The notes beneath the pieces are model-generated. The model was not told the DNA's origin, did no database searches, and saw nothing but the letters and a program-made list of their open reading frames with translations. Below, in pieces: positions 61,576 to 64,000 of a stretch of DNA of 64,000 nt. Location of the stretch: NCBI GenBank assembly GCA_052387905.1, contig JBQTIR010000024.1:62001-126000 (forward strand). Reading direction: 5' to 3'. A program made the position numbers and the translations under genes. Position 1 is the first letter of the stretch, and every line of letters starts with the position of its first letter. Source of the stretch: JBQTII01 sp052387905 (GTDB lineage Bacteria; Actinomycetota; Actinomycetes; Sporichthyales; Sporichthyaceae).

Positions 61576-61965
61576 ATGGCCGTGGGCACCGGCACTCCGG
61601 GTGGCGCGATGACGTGGATCGGTGGAAGCGCGGAACGACTGCGGCTGCAGGGAACGACGGGCGGGAGTTCGGGGTCAACCAGGAGTGCGGGCAATCCGGG
61701 GATCGACCCGAACAACAACGGTCTGCCTGGGCTTGAGGTCCTGCGCGAGCTGGTCGGCGCACTACTGACGTGGGGCCTGATCGCGTGTGTGGCCGGGCTG
61801 GTCGTCTCGGTGATCATCTGGGCGCTCGGGCACCACCAGGGCAACTACTCCCACGCCTCCAGCGGCAAGACGGGGGTGCTCGTGGCGGCCGGCGGGGCGC
61901 TGCTGATCGGCGGGGCGAATGGGATCATCGGCTTCTTCTCAGCCATGGGAACGCGGATCCAGTGA
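61576..61965 (+). CDS. DUF6112-like small membrane protein of the transfer operon
   Basis: A 129-residue protein with an Asn/Gly-rich start (GIDPNNNGLPGLEVLRELVG) and two helices (LLTWGLIACVAGLVVSVIIW and TGVLVAAGGALLIGGANGII). Streptomyces conjugative loci carry such proteins beside SCO6880/6881. VirB2/pilin-like position and form are suggestive. ATG 61576 has AGGAGCGAG upstream. It overlaps the next gene by 4 bases. Confidence 0.78.
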   Translation: MAVGTGTPGGAMTWIGGSAERLRLQGTTGGSSGSTRSAGNPGIDPNNNGLPGLEVLRELVGALLTWGLIACVAGLVVSVIIWALGHHQGNYSHASSGKTGVLVAAGGALLIGGANGIIGFFSAMGTRIQ

Positions 61966-63131
61966 CAGCCGCAAACCTGGCATGCGTCGGACCCCTGGAT
62001 CCGCTGTGCAACGTCGTCGGTGGGGTGGTCGGCTCCGCTACGGATGCCGGTTCCGGTTTCGTGCTGGACGCCCTCGGCCATGCGTTCGTCCGCGCGGCGG
62101 AGTCGGTCACCACGACCGCGCTGGCCGCGCTGGACACGGGCACCCGGGTCGACCTGGGCGCCGACTGGTTCCGAGCCAACGTGGCCGTGATCGGCGCGGT
62201 CACCCTTCCCGTCGTCATGGGCCTGCTGGTCGCGCAGGTCATGACCTCGGTCCTTCGCCGTGAGCCCGGCGGGTTGGCGCGCGCGGCTGTCGGCTTGGGC
62301 AAGGCGTTCCTCGGTGCGGCGCTCGCGCTATCGGTCACCCAGGCCAGCCTGATCGCAACGGACGGGATCTGTGAGTTCATCGCTGCCTCCAGCGGGACCA
62401 CGGTGCATGGCGCCGCGGAGCGCTTCCTGAACATCACCTGGCTCGCCGGGCCGACGGCCGGTCCCGTGCTGCAGATGCTGCTCGGCATCGGGATCATCAT
62501 CGGTTGCCTGGCGTTGTGGGCGGTGCTGCTGTTCCGCAAGGCCGCGCTGTTGTTGGTCGCGGTGTTCGCGCCGATTGCGTTCGCCGGCGCGGTGTGGGAC
62601 CAGACCCGGGTGTGGGCGCGGCGTTGGAGCGAAATCGTCGTCGCGCTCGTGTTGTGCAAGGTCGTCATCGTCGTGACGTTCGTGCTGGGCGCCAGCGCGT
62701 TCACCGGCACCGGACCCAGCCTCGCGGCGGACGGTGCGATGCCGGACCCCGCGCTCGTGCAGTCGGCCGGCCTGTCCGACGTGCTCGTCGGGCTGATCCT
62801 GCTCGCAATCGCCTCGTTCGCGCCGTGGCTGACGTTCAAGTTTGTTCACTGGGGTGGCATGGAGGCCGCGTCCGTCATGCACTCCTCGATGGCGGCCAAC
62901 CCGATCTCCCGTGCCGGTGGTGCCGCGGGCACGCAGGCCCGGTCCGCAGCCCAGCAAGCGCTCACCTCCTCCGTCACGGCAGGGGCGGGGGGAGCAGCCG
63001 CCGCCCGCCGGGGCGGAGCGTCCCGTGCGTCCGGGTCGGGCGCAGCTTCGCTCGCGGCGGGTCTCGGCGCGACTCGACCCACGAAGCCCGGCGGAAACAG
63101 CGGACCGACATCCCGGAAGGACGAGCGATGA
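61962..63131 (+). CDS. VirB6/TrbL-like transfer membrane protein (SCO6881-like)
   Basis: A 389-residue polytopic protein with six or seven helices (GLLVAQVMTSVLRREPGGLA, IIIGCLALWAVLLFRKAALL and LVGLILLAIASFAPWLTFKF) and a Gly/Ala/Ser/Arg-rich hydrophilic tail. This is the form of VirB6/TrbL channels of type IV secretion. It is translationally coupled to both neighbours. Confidence 0.85.
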   Translation: MTAANLACVGPLDPLCNVVGGVVGSATDAGSGFVLDALGHAFVRAAESVTTTALAALDTGTRVDLGADWFRANVAVIGAVTLPVVMGLLVAQVMTSVLRREPGGLARAAVGLGKAFLGAALALSVTQASLIATDGICEFIAASSGTTVHGAAERFLNITWLAGPTAGPVLQMLLGIGIIIGCLALWAVLLFRKAALLLVAVFAPIAFAGAVWDQTRVWARRWSEIVVALVLCKVVIVVTFVLGASAFTGTGPSLAADGAMPDPALVQSAGLSDVLVGLILLAIASFAPWLTFKFVHWGGMEAASVMHSSMAANPISRAGGAAGTQARSAAQQALTSSVTAGAGGAAAARRGGASRASGSGAASLAAGLGATRPTKPGGNSGPTSRKDER

Positions 63132-64000
63132 CAGCGACGCAAGCCACCGAGGTCCGCTTCGGGCGCCTGGAGCGCCGCGGTCTGCTCCTCGGCCTGAGCG
63201 GTGCGCAGCTTGTACTGGTCGGCACGGCGCTGGTTCTGGTCGTCGCGGCAGGGATGTCCGCCGGGCCCGCAGGTCTCCTGCTCGGTGCGCCGTTCTGGGG
63301 CGGAGCGCTCGCTGTGGCGCTGGTCCCGGCGGGCGGCCGTCCACTCGTCGAGGTGCTCCCGACCGTGTTGCCGTGGGCGGCTCGTCGCGCACGCAAGGCC
63401 AACACCGTGCTGGCCCGGACCATCGAGCCGCCGGACGACCTGGCGATCCCGGGTGTGCAGGGGCGACTGCGGATCTCCGCCGACGCGGCGACAGGCGCGG
63501 CGTTGATCCGTCGCGGGGGCTCACGTGGGGCCACAGCCCAGGTCACCGTTGTCGCGCGAGTACGCGGCCGTGGGTTTCTACTGGAGGACTCGGCCACCCA
63601 GGACCGACGGGTCGCGAGCTGGGGCCGGTTTTTGGGCTCGCTGGCCCAGCTTCCCGGCGTCACTGGGGTCCAGGTGCTGCACCGCACGAGCGTCGGCGGA
63701 TCAGGTATCCGCACCTGGTGGGCCGGCCAGTCCGCACCAGCATCGGCGTGGGCGGCTCGGGTCCTCGACGAGGTGGAAGGTGACACCGCTGGCGCCAGCA
63801 GCGTCGAGTGCCTGATCGCGGTGAGCATGCGCCCACGTCGCGGAGCCGACGTCACCGGCGCGATCGGGTCGCTGGCTGAGGCGTTGGATGCCGCGGAACT
63901 CGCTGGGGCCGAGTGGTTGACGCCACGTCAGTTGGCCCGAGCCCTGCGGCGCGCGTACGACCCGGTTGGGGTCGGGAGGCAGGACACCGAGGGGGACGGC
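63128..64000 (+). CDS. SCO6880-like transfer protein, 3' end outside the window
   Basis: A frame of 291 codons open to the right edge. It starts MTATQATEVRFGRLERRGLL, has two helices (about 25-75), a basic stretch (LPWAARRARKANTVLARTIE) and a soluble domain (GRFLGSLAQLPGVTGVQVLH). This is the N-terminal part of SCO6880-family proteins, which combine a PrgI-like start with later parts of the transfer machinery. The remaining transfer genes (ATPase, coupling protein, relaxase) should follow beyond the window. Confidence 0.85.
   Translation, partial: MTATQATEVRFGRLERRGLLLGLSGAQLVLVGTALVLVVAAGMSAGPAGLLLGAPFWGGALAVALVPAGGRPLVEVLPTVLPWAARRARKANTVLARTIEPPDDLAIPGVQGRLRISADAATGAALIRRGGSRGATAQVTVVARVRGRGFLLEDSATQDRRVASWGRFLGSLAQLPGVTGVQVLHRTSVGGSGIRTWWAGQSAPASAWAARVLDEVEGDTAGASSVECLIAVSMRPRRGADVTGAIGSLAEALDAAELAGAEWLTPRQLARALRRAYDPVGVGRQDTEGDG

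Overview
The window is high-GC DNA and is almost certainly from an actinomycete (Actinomycetota). The evidence is family content: a class E sortase, an Lnt and an Lgt, a CsoR/CopA copper system, DUF305 lipoproteins, a c-di-AMP riboswitch in front of an NlpC/P60 hydrolase, an actinobacterial Tad pilus locus with a LysM-BTAD membrane protein, and SCO6880-type conjugation genes. Many GTG starts and ATGA/GTGA stop-start overlaps mark tightly packed operons. I cannot name the species, nor say from sequence alone whether this is chromosome or plasmid.

Region 1 (1-5.9 kb) holds the end of lnt, a TlpA-like lipoprotein, a CtaG-like assembly factor, a cupredoxin lipoprotein with a frameshifted membrane protein, and a riboswitch-controlled NlpC/P60 hydrolase. 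Region 2 (5.9-25 kb) is a metal-resistance and envelope block. It begins with a fossil piece of integrase. It then has an ArsR-type regulator with a CDF exporter, MurJ, an M15 peptidase, a BlaI/CopY-type regulator with an M56 protease, HupE, CsoR, the lgt/sortase/DUF305 operon, CopA, a TauE-cupredoxin protein with an HMA chaperone, and small His-rich secreted proteins. Three 21-bp dyads probably form a BlaI/CopY-type regulon, and three TACC-N7-GGTA boxes probably form a CsoR regulon. Region 3 (25-31 kb) is a sulfur/persulfide-type module: an ArsR-rhodanese regulator, an MBL-rhodanese-rhodanese protein, an MFS transporter, an ACR3-like permease, CcdA and a thioredoxin-like lipoprotein that appears to be cut at its 5' end.

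Region 4 (31-40 kb) is a mobile-element junction and cargo zone. A tyrosine integrase lies between 3' halves of tRNA-Pro and tRNA-Met, with candidate integrase arm repeats on both sides of the tRNA-Met core. Two excisionase-type genes share a 55-bp upstream element. Cargo includes a GIY-YIG protein and a two-gene GTPase module that I regard as the least-described candidate system here. Region 5 (38-51.6 kb) is a Tad/Flp-type pilus cluster (prepilin peptidase, SAF, TadZ-like, CpaF, TadB, TadC, pilin, TadE/G-like, LysM-BTAD). Region 6 (51.7-61.3 kb) is a defence island: an AT-richer restriction-modification pair, a RecB-like nuclease-helicase, and a complete ABC-three-component operon (Mrr-like nuclease, middle component, Rad50-like ATPase). 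Region 7 (61.6 kb to the end) starts a conjugative transfer operon (DUF6112-like, VirB6/TrbL-like, SCO6880-like) that runs off the window. Regions 4-7 read as one integrative/conjugative or plasmid-like element that carries a pilus and anti-phage cargo.
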